The notes below the pieces were generated by a model. That model had not been told where the DNA came from and made no database searches. It saw only the letters and a list, made by a program, of their open reading frames with translations. Below are positions 12,091 to 24,560 of a stretch of 64,000 bases of DNA, piece by piece. Positions within the stretch are counted from its first letter, which is position 1; each line of letters opens with the position of its first letter. The position numbers and the translations under genes are program-made. The stretch is from Diplolepis rosae (taxonomy: Eukaryota > Arthropoda > Insecta > Hymenoptera > Diplolepididae). Where the stretch lies: positions 7,192,001 to 7,256,000 of the forward strand of contig JAPYXD010000680.1 of the NCBI GenBank assembly GCA_030998225.1. The letters are read 5' to 3'.

Positions 12091-14004
12091 AAAATTTCAT
12101 ATGTATAATTAAGTTAGTTAATAGAACTTTTCAAGAGTCTGACTAAATATTCTCCAGGGAAAGAAACTTTCTATAAAAGTGAATTTCCATCTCAAGCATT
12201 TGTCGACTGAATCGGATTTAATCTACAAATTTAATTTAGGACAAACAAAGGCGTCAAACAAGCTTCGATCTAAAAATTCATCAAGACCAAGTTAAATTTA
12301 AATTCGAATTAAAAGATTCATTTGTGGATAATTTTTCTATATTTTTACAAAATAAGATCTTAGTATCGCAAACTGAAAAATATTAGACCATAAACTTTGA
12401 ACTTTAAGGACATAAACGCCACAAAAAAGTAAAGAAAAAAGTTTAAAAATGAGAATTTTCATCATGATTCATGGTATTATTATCGACTGTCTAAAAGATA
12501 ATTTGCGTAACTAAACAACGTGTGACTGAAACTGATGAAATTGTGGTAAGTTCAGAATAAACACAAGCACGAATGTTGAGGCACACGCATTGGAATTTTA
12601 ATTTTTGCTCGTGAAAGCATTTACGCAAAGCGAGGACACTATTTAATTATCGGACCGACACTCTATCGTTAAAAGGGGTCTTTCTTGATGGCGAATTGTA
12701 AAATAAATATTAAAATTGCCCTGAACATCAGACACGAACGGACGCCGCTAATATGCGAATCGACTGGGGCACGCGAATACATCGCATTTGCATTTAACGA
12801 CTCCAATTTCCACTTGCACGTCCAAACATTTAATATTAATCATTTGTCGTGATTTATGCAAACTTGTATGCAGTCGCCGTTAAAATTAACTATAACCAAA
12901 CGAAATAAAAATGTTCCTTTTAATGGGGAAAAACGTCAGTGATATACATAAAATATTACATCGAGAAAAATAGTAAAAAAAAAATATTTTTAATTTAGTT
13001 GAAATATATAATTAAATGTTCTAGTGATTTTCAACTGAAGAACTATCTATAAAAAATTTATAAAATAACAAAATACCTAATCGAAAACATTTAAATTTTT
13101 GAAGTCATGATCTTGACATCTAATACATTCAAGATCATTAGTTAATTTGTTTAATGATTCTGAAAAATGAAAGACAAAACTGCTAATTCAGATAAGAATG
13201 CAGGAAATTGAAAGCAAAATTGTCAGAACAGTCTTTAAACAAATGGTGAAAGTATTGGTGGAATGGTGACTATATATGAAGGGCGACCAGCAATTACTCG
13301 CCGAGCGCTCAAAATCGCGGAAAACTATTGTCCGCGCACGAAAATCATGATAAAAACTTTTTTTCGGTCATTTACAAAAACAAAAATACCGTTTTATAGA
13401 ATTTGTCATGACGCATTTTTTGACTTAATACAATTTTTATGCAACCTTAATAGTTTTTTAGATAAAAATTAAAAACACTCCATTTTTCGTCATTAAAAAT
13501 GATCGAAAATCAGTGTTTTTCAAAGCATAAATTGCTATTAATCGGTCAATTTTTAACGAAATCGTTTGTTTTTATATCATTAAACGTGGAATACTTTAGC
13601 GGAGCCAATGAATTAAATGAAACATGTCGAAACATTTTTCTATAAACAATATTTTAATGTAAATAAAAAACCATATTTTTGTGGTTGTCCCGGTAGAAAT
13701 TGAAAAAATATTGTCTACAGGGATAATCACTGACTTCAGAAATAACTTAACAAATAATTTAACACTATAATATGGCTCCCTATAAAACATTACTTTTTTG
13801 AACTATTATATTCCAAAACTTTCTTCTATAAAAGAAAAGAATTTATAAAAGAATTTTTATCAATAAAAATATTGATTTTATATTATTAGATAATAATTTC
13901 ATTAACTATATTTCTATAAAGAGCAATCAAATCAGTTTACTTAATAATCAATTTTAATCACAATAAATTATTTAAGAACTTAATACTAAAATAAGACAAT
14001 TATT
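12091..14004. other. Non-coding sequence with a higher-complexity patch
   Basis: No gene seen. A patch at about 12590-12870 is less AT-rich, has no repeat partner in the window and reads as unique sequence. It might be an intronic regulatory element, but nothing in the sequence proves that. Confidence 0.35.
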
Positions 14005-14765
14005 CAGATTTAGGTACATCATATGAAAATAATTACGATCAATAATAAAAATACACTCTTAAAAAGCTTATTAATTTTAATAGACTTTAATATACTAGTG
14101 GTAAATTAAAATTAATAGATCTTTATATTATGAAAAATTAATTTATACATTCATATTAAATTAAATAACTTTTCAATAAAAATATAATAAAATTAACAAA
14201 TATTATTAAAATATACAGGCATGTATTAAAATTGAAATAAAAGTTTTTATTTTTAAAGATGAAAGTATTTCAAATTGAATATACGTTACTGAAAAAAACT
14301 TCCATTACAGGTAATGGGAATTTAATACAGAAATTTCTAACAGTGTATTGAAATATATTTCAAGGCCATTTATAAAATTTAATATAAGCAAATCTAATTA
14401 CATAAATAACTGAATTGAGAACGGAAGTATATGTGGGTTTCACTTTGCTATTTTATCGAACACGTATAAAACGTATAAAACGTAATGGGTGTCGCATGAA
14501 TATAATCGCGAATCGTGAATTTACCAATTATCGCAACAAACTTTTCTAAACGCAAAAAGAAGAATATTAATGACCATGTGCCAGATCATTCACGGGACTA
14601 ACAAGCCTTCAGAAAATAAAACTTGTTTGGGTGAAACATAATTTTTTCGTAGATAAACAAAAATTTTAAGTTCACTCAAACGAATTATGGTTGATTGAAC
14701 AAAATGTTGATTAATTAAAAAAAAAACTTTATTTCTTTATTTGAACCTGTAGTTTTTTATACTAA
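14005..14765 (+). repeat. Local duplication, copy 1 (interrupted)
   Basis: Apart from the element inserted at 14054-14345, this stretch matches 18471-18925 nearly base for base in the same orientation. The shared blocks include GGAAGTATATGTGGGTTTCA and GTGTCGCATGAATATAATCG. The two copies start 4.47 kb apart. No coding content. Confidence 0.75.
14054..14345. mobile_element. MITE with CACTGTTAGAAAT-type ends
   Basis: The left end CACTCTTAAAAAG and the right end (read inverted) CACTGTTAGAAATTTC bound 292 bp that are missing from the otherwise matching duplicate at 18471-18925, so this is an insertion. The same terminus bounds the host element at 20353-27570. Confidence 0.6.
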
Positions 14766-16278
14766 CTTCAATCAGTGGCTCAATTAATAAGGCTCAAAAC
14801 AACTGATTGTATGAATGGAATTTAATCACTGATTAAAATTACTAAAAAAAACAATTAATTTAAATTAAGAGTTGGGTTAAAAATAACTAAAGTTTGCAAA
14901 TTTGTTTCTGTATCAAAAAATTCAATATCTAATTTCTTTTCAACGAAAAAGTTTTATATAAATAAATTGACAGCAAAATTAACATTTTCTATCAATATAT
15001 ATAATTGTTTTTAATAATTAACTTAGCGATCAGCCAAAGTACTCGAATTTGATTATTGTGTAAGGGAAACAAACGTTGTCAAACTTCAGTCAAATTAAAT
15101 ATACCAAATTATTAAACCTACAAAAATTTTTAGTTGAATCAACAAAAACGTTGGGTTACTGTATATCATTGCATTTATTTAGTTGATGCAACTCAATTTT
15201 TGTTAAATCAACCAGAATTTTCTCTGAATAAGAAAAAATTATCGAGTTTTAGTTTTTGCAAATTTTTTATCTAATATTAATAACTGTTTCTTGTTGAAAT
15301 TTTGGAATATCATAAAGAGCATTCTAAGAAAAATACCTCGTCTCCTTTATGGATTGAATAATAGAAGAAGTCATTTTCCAACTCGTTTTTTATGTTTACT
15401 GATTTATGATAACAACGGATTTAAAAATAAGACCTGCAAATATTTCAAAAGTGGAATGATTCATTCAAAACAGGGAGAAAATATTTGAAAAAGTTATTTA
15501 TAAAAAATATGAATATTTATGCAGTTTCTTTATTTACATCTTTTGTTTTAAGGAAGACAAATATTGTATAATATCAACGACTTTTGCTTTATATAACTGA
15601 CCTACCGTAAGTACTAAGAACACCCGAGAGTACCGTTAAACACGCTATGCTCTGAACTTTGCGGCATTTCGAGTAAAGGATCGCATAAGCGCATTCTAAT
15701 TGCAATCCGTGCCGAGAATACTCGATGACGGTATTCTGGGAGCATAACACAAGTACATATACAATACGTACACATTATAATTGACCGATTATTTCGTAGA
15801 AAGGCTCTCTGCACTCGAGCACTAAGAAATCCAGAGTCTGCACTATATTTACTCCCACTTGTGTAATACATTCATTCATACTACAGTATTCACTTGAATT
15901 ATAAGCAACAATATGTAAGTTCGCATTATTATGATTTACGGAAGTACGACCCATTGACATATCTTCGAACTAAATAATAGTTCTTAGAACCAGTAGGAAT
16001 AAAATCAAAATTGTACTGTATTTTTCAAGAAGCATCATTAAATTTCTCAGAAAAAAATTAATTCGAATCCAAGTTTAATGTCAAATAATAGTTATTAAGG
16101 AAGACAACACTATACATCAAATAACTATTATTGCAAAATACATTAAAATTAATTTTCCTTATATTTTTACTGGTTCTAAAAACCATTTAGTTTGAGGTTA
16201 TGCCAATGGGCTGTTCCTCTTTAAAAATAAATGGACCTTAGCAAAAACTTTCTTATTGTTCAATAAAATTTATATCCA
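14766..16278. other. Non-coding sequence, nothing recognised
   Basis: AT-rich DNA. Overlapping minus-strand ORFs at 15614-15960 show no domain or splice pattern and are treated as chance. Confidence 0.4.
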
Positions 16279-17238
16279 CACTGAGAGAAATCCTATTAGT
16301 TGTGCTGACTAAAAGGTCACAACTATATATTTTTAGTAAGCAGTACCAAAAATTTTGTAAATGCTACTAATTTTTTTTTTGTAAAATTGATCAAATTCAT
16401 TTATTTTGAGGAATGTAAATATTTTATTTCCATATGCAATACTTCGTGTGTAAACATAACTTGCAATTCTTTGGTAATAGTAAACTTCAAGAAATAATTG
16501 TACAGACGAATTACATTTCACCTGCTTATCAACTGTTTTGAATCGTTTTGAAATCGTTACATATATTGATTTCTTTAAATTTTGTTTTTGTTCTTCATCA
16601 AAATGAGAAGAATTAAATCATGGTAATTTTAAAGTATAATTGTAAACTGTTGTGCAGTTTTTGATGAAAAACCTCTCAACAATTATCATCCTTTGTTACA
16701 TTTTGAAAAACAATAATTAAAAAAGTTTTTCTCCTAAACAATTCTAACCTAAGGAAGTTCCCATCGACATTAACAAAAATAAAATAGATAGAATGGTAAA
16801 TTTAACATTTTTTTCAATGTTGCAATTACTATTTTAATCATGTACGGATGAAAAAAATTAATCAGTTTCTAATTAAGATATTGGAATAGTTTTTGATACA
16901 ACTTTTCTCCGTTACGTCGAAAAAATATATATTTTTGTAATAACTACACTGGACAAATAGTAAAAGCAATTAACGCAATTAGTAAGTTTTACAAAAACGT
17001 ATTAGTAACATCTATTATAAGCTCGATACAATGTGGGAATGCATGAAAATAGTTCGCGGCTACAAAACGGACCGACTAATCGGATTTTGTAAGTTTTACT
17101 AAAAATTTTAATCATTGCTACTCAGTTAATATTGTTGTAAGAACTAAGGTGCTTAGATGATACAGACTAAAAAACATACTTGTGACCCTTTTTTACAAAA
17201 AAAAAATAGGTAACCACGACTAACACTTTCTCTCAGTG
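16279..17238. mobile_element. Element with CACTGAGAGAAA inverted ends
   Basis: The left terminus CACTGAGAGAAATCC and the inverted right terminus CACTGAGAGAAAGTG bound 960 bp. The similarity continues imperfectly inward (TTAGT...GTG). No transposase is encoded. A solitary terminus of the same type is at 28836. No target duplication could be fixed, so the superfamily is left open. Confidence 0.6.
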
Positions 17239-17931
17239 CAATGTTTGTTTCCCTATTCCAGATATACAATAGGAAACATCGCAAAACAAATTGCTGCGTC
17301 CAAGAAAATGTTTACAGACAAATAATATTTTATTTAAAAGTATGTAAAACAGAGCTTCAAAAGGTTGATAGAACAACTTAGAAGATTAATAGATTAATAA
17401 TTCTTGTAAGTTTCTGAACTTCAATATGAAAATAAAAATGTATCATAAAATATGATTTATTTTAATTTTAAACAAAAATTTGTTTATGGTCATAAAAATT
17501 ATAATGAGAATTATTTTTCTGGTTACTTTAATATTCAGGTTCTCTGTATATCGATCCGCTTATGCTTCATATCCATAGAGAAATTCTGAAGCTTGCAATC
17601 AGTTACGTTTCAGTGATCATCAAAGCTAATCTTCCCAAGTGAGAGATTCTACATGAATCCGGAATAGTACGGCAAATGAATTGTACGATTCTGATTTGGC
17701 GGTTTAGATTCGAATGATTAATCCATCAGTTGCTCATCGATGGATTGCAGGCGAATCGACAAGTCCGCCTAAATTTACCCGCGCATCTGAATAAACGAAA
17801 TTTCGACAATAACGGCCAACGTTTCGTCACTCGAAGCCTGCCAAAATAATTATCGTGAGTCTGCAGCAGCCACGTATTTATGTCTTGCTCGCATTTCCAA
17901 TAAACATATATGGCATAGAAAATCTCTGATG
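17239..17931. other. Non-coding sequence, partly higher complexity
   Basis: The part at about 17550-17890 is GC-richer than its surroundings and shows no repeat partner here. No gene is recognised. It could be unique intronic sequence. Confidence 0.35.
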
Positions 17932-18137
17932 TACTTACAGTTTTGAACGTTCATTGAACGATGACAAATTTTTTTTTCCATAAAAAAATTAATTATTATA
18001 TTTATATTTAAGGCCCTTCAAATATACAATCGTTCATGAACAGTACACTATTTTTTAATTTTCTGGACCAAAAACTACTCATTTAGTTTAAAAGAAAAAA
18101 TTTTCTATCGTTCAATGAACGTTCAAAACTGTAAGTA
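17932..18137. mobile_element. TA-flanked MITE (family T), copy 2
   Basis: Same ends (CTTACAGTTTTGAACGTTC) and same 206-bp length as the copy at 9407-9612, in the opposite internal orientation. Non-coding. Confidence 0.8.
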
Positions 18138-18470
18138 CATATCTCTGTTGTCCAAAATAAGACTTTTGAATTAATATTGTCAGGAAATATCAAAATTCAT
18201 CATTAGAAAATTTGAATATTTTAATAGAAATATTATTGACAAAAAATGAAGCTAGACACGGAAAACAGGCAAGACATCAAATTTTTCCACCTCAAATATT
18301 TTACAAAAATGATTCTTAGGATTTTCCTGCTATCTTTTGGACTTTTTAAAATCAAATCGTATCTTTCAGTTCTAAAATTAATAAAACGAAAATTATGTTT
18401 ATATAAAAAAAAAATGTTTAAAGCAAATTTGTAGACTTGGTTCAGAACAACTCTCTCTGTTAACATTTTC

Positions 18471-18925
18471 CAGATCTAGGTACATCATAACAATAATTAC
18501 GATCAATGTTGAACATATTAAAATATTTTTTAAGGGCACTTATGAAATTTAATACAAGCAGATCTAATTACATAAATAACTGGATTGAGAACGGAAGTAT
18601 ATGTGGGTTTCACTTTGCTACTTTATCGAACATGCATAAAACTTAATGGGTGTCGCATGAATATAATCGCGAATCGCGAATTCACCAATTATCACAACAA
18701 ACTTTTCTAAACGGCAAAAAAAGTATATTAATGGCCATGTACTAAATCGTTCACGTGACTAACAAGCCTTCAGAAAATAAAACTTGTTTGAGTCAAACAA
18801 CATTTTTTCGTCGATAAACAAAAATTTCAAGTTCACTCAAACGAATTATGGTTGATTGAACAAAATGTTGAATTATTCAAAGAAAACTTTGTTTCTTCAT
18901 TTGAATCAGTAGTTTTCTATACTAA
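18471..18925 (+). repeat. Local duplication, copy 2 (uninterrupted)
   Basis: Direct-orientation partner of 14005-14765 without the 292-bp insertion. Small differences include one fewer ATAAAACGT unit. Confidence 0.75.
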
Positions 18926-19035
18926 TTGTTATCATTTTTTACAACTCATAGTATATTTTAGTTAAAAAAGGAAATTTTTTACTTTTCATAGAATTTTTTA
19001 CAATTTTACTTCACAGCTTTTCTGTACATTTCATA

Positions 19036-19465
19036 GTTCCTGAGTCAAAAAATCGATTTTTAATTTTCAGATGAATTTTTGTGAATAAAAATAAAAATAA
19101 TACATCTTATAAAAAAATGTTCAAATGAAGACTTATAGGTATGTTTCAAGCGAAAGATTTTACTTAACTTTGTTGTATCTTACGTAGTTTTACTGTGAAG
19201 TAGAATTCGACTCTTTTGAATTTTCTTAAAAAATGGTCTAATTTTCTGAGTTTCAGTAAGATATTATTGACTAAAAAATTCGACTTTTCTATTGTCAATC
19301 TGAAAAAATGTGGCAAAGGCCCATTTGATTAAACAATTATATCAAAAGTTATCGCGTCTACAAACAATGTTAGACAAACAGTATCGAAAAACCTTTTTTC
19401 AGATTCAGACAAAACGTGATCCTACACAAATTTAATACCTCCTCATAAGATGAAGTTGTAAAAAC
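19036..19465 (+). repeat. Interspersed repeat family X, short diverged copy
   Basis: It contains the AAAATAATACATCTTAT-like unit block, a degraded tail (CCTTTTTTCAGATTCAGAC) and the closing ATACCTCCTCATAAGATGAAG hairpin region followed by GTAAAAA. Weakly conserved. Confidence 0.45.
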
Positions 19466-20352
19466 TACCTTAACAAGAAATTAAGATTCATTGTCGGAAG
19501 ATGTCAAAAAGTGAATATATGTAAAATATTTGAGTGTTATTTGTGTTGTTTACAGTGACTTGAAAATTGTCTCAGAAAAAAATGGAATTAACTAGTGAAA
19601 ATTTTCGTGCCGTGAAAAAAAATTAGTTCTCGTTGGATACCACATAATTTGACAAAATCATGTTTTGGAGATGTCTCAAGCGGAATGGAAAAAATGCTAT
19701 GATACATGGTTCGAATGCATGCAAATGTGTATAGATTATAAAGGAGAATATTTTGAAAAACAATAAAGCCATTTTTTATGACAAATTACTGTTTTTCATT
19801 ATTAGGCTCAAAATATAAATAGTGCCCCTCATATCAAGGTTAAAAGTACAATAAAATATCTATTCATAAACAAATTATTTTTGTTATAATAAAAAATTAA
19901 AAAGACAGTTTTACAAAATGAATTTGCTTTGCATTGAATAATTAAAAATGATAATTTTCTTCGAAATAGATATCATAGCCTCAAATTTGATTACTTCCGG
20001 TATAGCATCTTTCAACACTTTTTTAATTTTATTAGGCTGTACCAATTTTTTTTGTGATCGACTTTGAAAAACGTAACTCTGCTAACATATAAAAAGCGCG
20101 AATAAACCTTGTTGGATCCTTGATCATTGTAATATTTGTTTACTACACGGAGAAAAATCTATTATAAAATTTAATATCCAGGTCCAGTGATCCAGTGATC
20201 CATTGACCCTAAATAATTGATTCTCTCAAAATTAAAATGTATTATTCTCAAGAATCTACTTATAAATCATTTCGAGATAGACAGAGCAATATAAATTATT
20301 TAATAAAATTAATCTTTCATCTTATGAAAATAATTAAAAACCTCTACTTACT
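19466..20352. other. Non-coding sequence, nothing recognised
   Basis: AT-rich DNA up to the left end of the nested element. No supported ORF. Confidence 0.4.
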
Positions 20353-20922
20353 CACTGTTAGAAATATTCGGAAATTTACAAAAATTTTATGTTACAAAGG
20401 CAATGTAAAATTTGAAGATATTTTTTAATAAAGGTATCTCAAAATTGCAAAAAATGTACTGAAATTTTGACATTTTTCATAATATTATGAAACTCAAATG
20501 AATTTTCATAATATGTATCTTGAAACTACTAATCTGTAACAGAATTTTTATAAAATTTATCATAAAATTACGAAACTGTAAGAAAATTTTCAGTTACATG
20601 TAACTGCATAAAACTCCAGTTACCCAAAACGTTAAATTATTCCTGTTGCAAGTTTTAGAATTTCTAAATACAAGTATCAGAATATTCAACACTTTGCAAC
20701 TAAAAATCAAGAAATTGTTTCTTAAATTTACTAAAAAGTAACTGAATTTTCAGAAATTCTACCTTAATTTTACGAAACTGTAACTGAATAAAACAGGTAC
20801 GTCAAGCTGACAGTACCACCACTTAGAATTAAGATATCTCCAATACCATAATTAAGGGCTCATTAAGGGCTAATTTAATGCCCAAAAGCCAAATTTATGG
20901 CTTCACAATTTTTTTGTAAAAT

Positions 20923-22200
20923 GCCTGGCACTGTCAACGTGACTGTCAAGCTAGCAGTGCCACATCTGGAAACCCTATAACTATTCACCACAACGAGTTC
21001 TTCCTCAATCTATAATTAAGGGCTCATTAAGGGCTCACAATTAACGCACCATCCAAGCTTCTAACCCAATTATTGGTTTTTCTAGTGCCTGGCACTGCCA
21101 ACGTGACCGTCAAGCTAGCAGTGCCACATCTGGAAACCCTATAACTATTCATCACAACGAGTTCTTCCTCAATCTATAATTAAGGGCTCATTAAGGGCTC
21201 ACAATTAACTCATCATCCAAACCCCTAGCCCAATTATTTTTTTTTCTAGTGCCTGGCACTGCCAACGTGACCGTCAGGCTAGCAGTGCCGCATCTGGAAA
21301 CCCAATAACTATTCACGACAACGAGTTCTTCCTCATACTATAATTAAGGGCTCATTAAGGGCTCACAATTAAAGCATCATCCAAGCCTGTAACCCAATTA
21401 TTGTTTTCTCTAGTGCCTGGCACTGCCAACGTGACCGTCAAGCTAGCAGTTCCACATCTGGAAACCCTATAACTATTCATCACAACGAGTTCTTCCTCAA
21501 TCTATAATTAAGGGCTCATTAAGGGCTCACAATTAACTCATCATCCAAACCCCTAGCCCAATTATTTTTTTTTCTAGTGCCTGGCACTGCCAACGTGACC
21601 GTCAGGCTAGCAGTGCCGCATCTGGAAACCCAATAACTATTCACGACAACGAGTTCTTCCTCATACTATAATTAAGGGCTCATTAAGGGCTCACAATTAA
21701 AGCATCATCCAAGCCTGTAACCCAATTATTGTTTTTTCTAGTGCCTGGCACTGCCAACGTGACCGTCAAGCTAGCAGTTCCACATCTGGAAACCCTATAA
21801 CTATTCATCACAACGAGTTCTTCCTCATACTATAATTAAGGGCTCATTAAGGGCTCTCAATTAACGCACCATCCAAGCCTCTAACCCAATTATTGGTTTT
21901 TCTAGTGCCTGGCACTGCCAACGTGACCGTCAGGCTAGCAGTGCCACATCTGGAAACCCAATAACTATTCACCACAACGAGTTCTTCATCATTCTATAAT
22001 TAAGGGCTCATTAAGGGCTCACAATTAACGCATCATCCAAGTCTGTAACCCAATTATTGTTTTTTCTAGCGCCTGGCACTGCCAACGTTACCGTCAAGCT
22101 AGCAGTGCCACATCTGTAAACCCAATAACTATTCACCACAATGAGTTCTTCATCATTCTATAATTAAGGGCTCATTAAGGGCTCACAATTAAATTGCGTT
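20923..22200 (+). repeat. Tandem array of ~164-bp A units (left arm, 8 copies)
   Basis: The phrase GCCTGGCACTG begins at 20923, 21087, 21251, 21414, 21579, 21743, 21907 and 22071, a period of 163-165 bp. Each unit holds an internal inverted pair TGGCACTGC...GCAGTGCCA around a 19-base spacer containing ACCGTCAAGCTA, and two AAGGGCTCA repeats. The spacer resembles the element terminus (ACGTCAAGCTGACAG). Units differ by a few substitutions; alternate units share variants, suggesting duplication of dimers. Confidence 0.85.
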
Positions 22201-22600
22201 AAGTCGACGTAACCACATCGTCCAATCGAGTCCCCACCTATACCAGAATTTAAGGCTCATTTAAGACTAATTTAATGCCATATTGCTAATTTTAATGCTC
22301 CGTTATTTAAAAAAAAAACAATGAGTTCGCTGGCTTAACGTTAAGTTGACGTAACCACACGTTAAAATAACAATTAAACGAGTTGTCACCTATACCAGAA
22401 TTTAAGGCTCATTTAGGGCTCTCGAAATATCCCATTGCTGAATTTAATACTCCGTTATTTTAAAAAAAAAACAATTGGTTCTGCTGGCTTAACATTAAGT
22501 TGACGTAACCACACGTTAAAATAACAATTAAACGAGATTTCACCTATACCAGAATGTAAGGATCATTTAGGGCGCTTTGAATATCCCATCCAAATTTTAC
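22200..22600 (+). repeat. B units of the foldback left arm
   Basis: Three units of about 150 bp, each with GACGTAACCACA, CCTATACCAGAAT and CTCCGTTATTT-type blocks. They are mirrored at 26420-26765. Confidence 0.7.
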
Positions 22601-22779
22601 AATTTTATTTGTTCAAACAACTTATGTTAAAAACAGCCCCTTGAAAAATTGACTGTTTAGATAGATTTTGTAAAGACAGTCATATATGTTCCGTATATTT
22701 CATGTTTTATTTTCTCATATTTTTGTGATAAAAGTATCAACAATATAATATGCTCTCAAAAATTAGAAGCACATTTATA

Positions 22780-23935
22780 TATATATGGTTATACAAATAA
22801 TGCTTTTACGGAAGTCCGATCAGCTGGCACCTCCAGTACATAATAACCTTAAAATTTGAAAAACTGACTATAAACGAATTTCGTGCTATTTTCGGGCTCT
22901 TGGAATACCCCAAAATCAATTTCGAAAAAACAATCCCTATCACTTACAAGCAACCCTTAATTTTTTTAAATACATTTTGAACAAAAAAAAACTATTCGAG
23001 AATACTGGGTTATTTTCGGGCTCTTTAAAAAGGTCTATATCGATTTTTGGGCTCCAACCCTTAACATCAAAATGCACCCCTGCATGGCCATGGAGACACG
23101 ACTTTGACTAAAAATCGTCTTTTTGGGAACTTTATGGTCTAGGAATACTCTCTGATTTTCGGGCACCTCAAAAATGTCCATATCGATTTTTGGGCTCCAA
23201 CCCTTAACTTAACTTACAAAATATTTAAACTATGCCACAATTTAGGGCTCATTTAAGGCTAATTTAATGCCCTATTCCTATTCCTATTTTTGAAGAGTTT
23301 TTTTTGTTCAAAATGTATTTTCAAAAATTAAGGGTTGCTTTTCGGTGATAGGGGTTGTTTTTTCATAAATAATTCTTGTGTATTTGAAAAGCCCGAAAAT
23401 AGCCCGTAATTCTGGGGTAGTTTATACTACCAAAAAAGTATTTTTTTAAATTAAGGGTTTCTTGTAAGGGGCCGTTCACATGATACGTCACGCCTTTTTC
23501 ATTTGTTTAAAAAGAGATAAGAATAAAATTGTCGTGAAGTTGACAACGACAAAGCTACATAAACAAAAGAAAAGTAGAGTTACGTATTATTTGAACAGCC
23601 CCTAAGTGATAGGGGTTGTTTTTTCGAAAATGATTTTGGGGTATTTCAAGAGCCCGAAAATAGCCCAAAATTTGGGTATAATCAGTTTTTTAAACTTTAA
23701 GGTTTTTATGTACTGGAGGTGCTAGCTGATCGGGCAGTCAGCACCTCTACCTAAAATTTGGTTTTTTGAGAAAAATACAAGAGCCTAAAAATCGGAATTA
23801 CCGCCCAAAATTAGCCCGTAACTAGCCCAAAAATGTGGCATAAAGTAAATAGTGATATTCCGTTGTGGAGGTGCCAGCTGATCGGACCTTCGTAAAAGCA
23901 TTATTTGTATAACCATATATAACATATGGCGTGTT
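22780..23935. mobile_element. Nested inverted-repeat element inside the left arm
   Basis: The end block with TATACAAATAATGCTTTTAC and CCGATCAGCTGGCACCTCCA (22780-22835) recurs inverted at 23866-23935. The subterminal AAATAGCCC/GGGCTATTT region is also mirrored. A second copy of the GGAGGTGC.AGCTGATCGG block at 23714-23734 shows a duplication in the right arm. The interior holds direct repeats of TATCGATTTTTGGGCTCC (about 23038 and 23181). Non-coding. Confidence 0.65.
23468..23602. mobile_element. PIF/Harbinger-like MITE, 135 bp
   Basis: Inverted ends GGGGCCGTTCACATGATACG and (inverted right end) GGGGCTGTTCAAATAATACG are flanked by TAA at 23465-23467 and 23603-23605. The mirrored arm of the host element keeps the uninterrupted sequence with a single TAA (reading CTTGTAAGTG inverted, at 22941-22950). 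A 3-bp TAA/TTA duplication is characteristic of PIF/Harbinger. No transposase is encoded. Confidence 0.75.
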
Positions 23936-24174
23936 CCATGGCAAATCGGACGGGTTCAAGACTCCATGTTTCCGATTTCCTTGAAATTTTAAGGATTAAT
24001 AAACTAACATAAATAATGAAGAAACCCAACATTTGAGATTATTTCATTCATTATTTAAAAAGTTATGGGATAAACGAACAAAACAAATATTTTTGTTCTA
24101 TTTCAATTATTTAAGAACTGAAACTAGGAAAAATTCTGAAAAAATTACACAAACGTATCATTAGATGGCCGATA

Positions 24175-24560
24175 TAGCAGTATTTGTTGGGAAAATTTTT
24201 ACTCCAAATTTAATGATAAAAAAAATGTTTTTTTTTTTCAAAAAAATTGATTTTTTTTTAAAAATTTATCTTTGAAAAATCTGAAAAAATTCAGTGATAG
24301 CCGCAAGTAATACGCAAATTTTAAGTATATAGTTAAGGTGCGCACTCAAAAATTGTGAGAAATATGAATTTTTTTGTAAAGTGATGCGCGTGGAATCACG
24401 ATCTTCGATCAACGGTGTCGGGTGCAAGTCCCACTAATGTTCTATTACTATCTGCTTTTTCGAGAACGTTATTTTTAAAAAGTGATGGGAAGTGATTATT
24501 AATTGTTTAATTATCGCTTTATACTCATAATATATTTATAATGTAATGAGTTTTATAATT
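24175..24560 (+). repeat. Inner arm of the foldback, left
   Basis: Matches 26060-26440 in inverted orientation. Blocks include GGGAAAATTTTTACTCCAAA, GCGCACTCAAAAATTGTGAG and CGGGTGCAAGTCCCACTAAT. Confidence 0.75.

Larger units (their letters stand above)
22540..24175. other. Segment present only in the left foldback arm
   Basis: The right arm passes directly from B units to the inner arm (near 26430), but the left arm has about 1.6 kb of extra sequence here, including the nested element at 22780-23935. Either it was inserted here or its counterpart was lost from the right arm. Confidence 0.5.

Noticed and set aside
20923..22200. CRISPR-like array
   Set aside because: Units of ~164 bp are tandem and almost fully repeated with no unique spacers, in a eukaryotic foldback arm.
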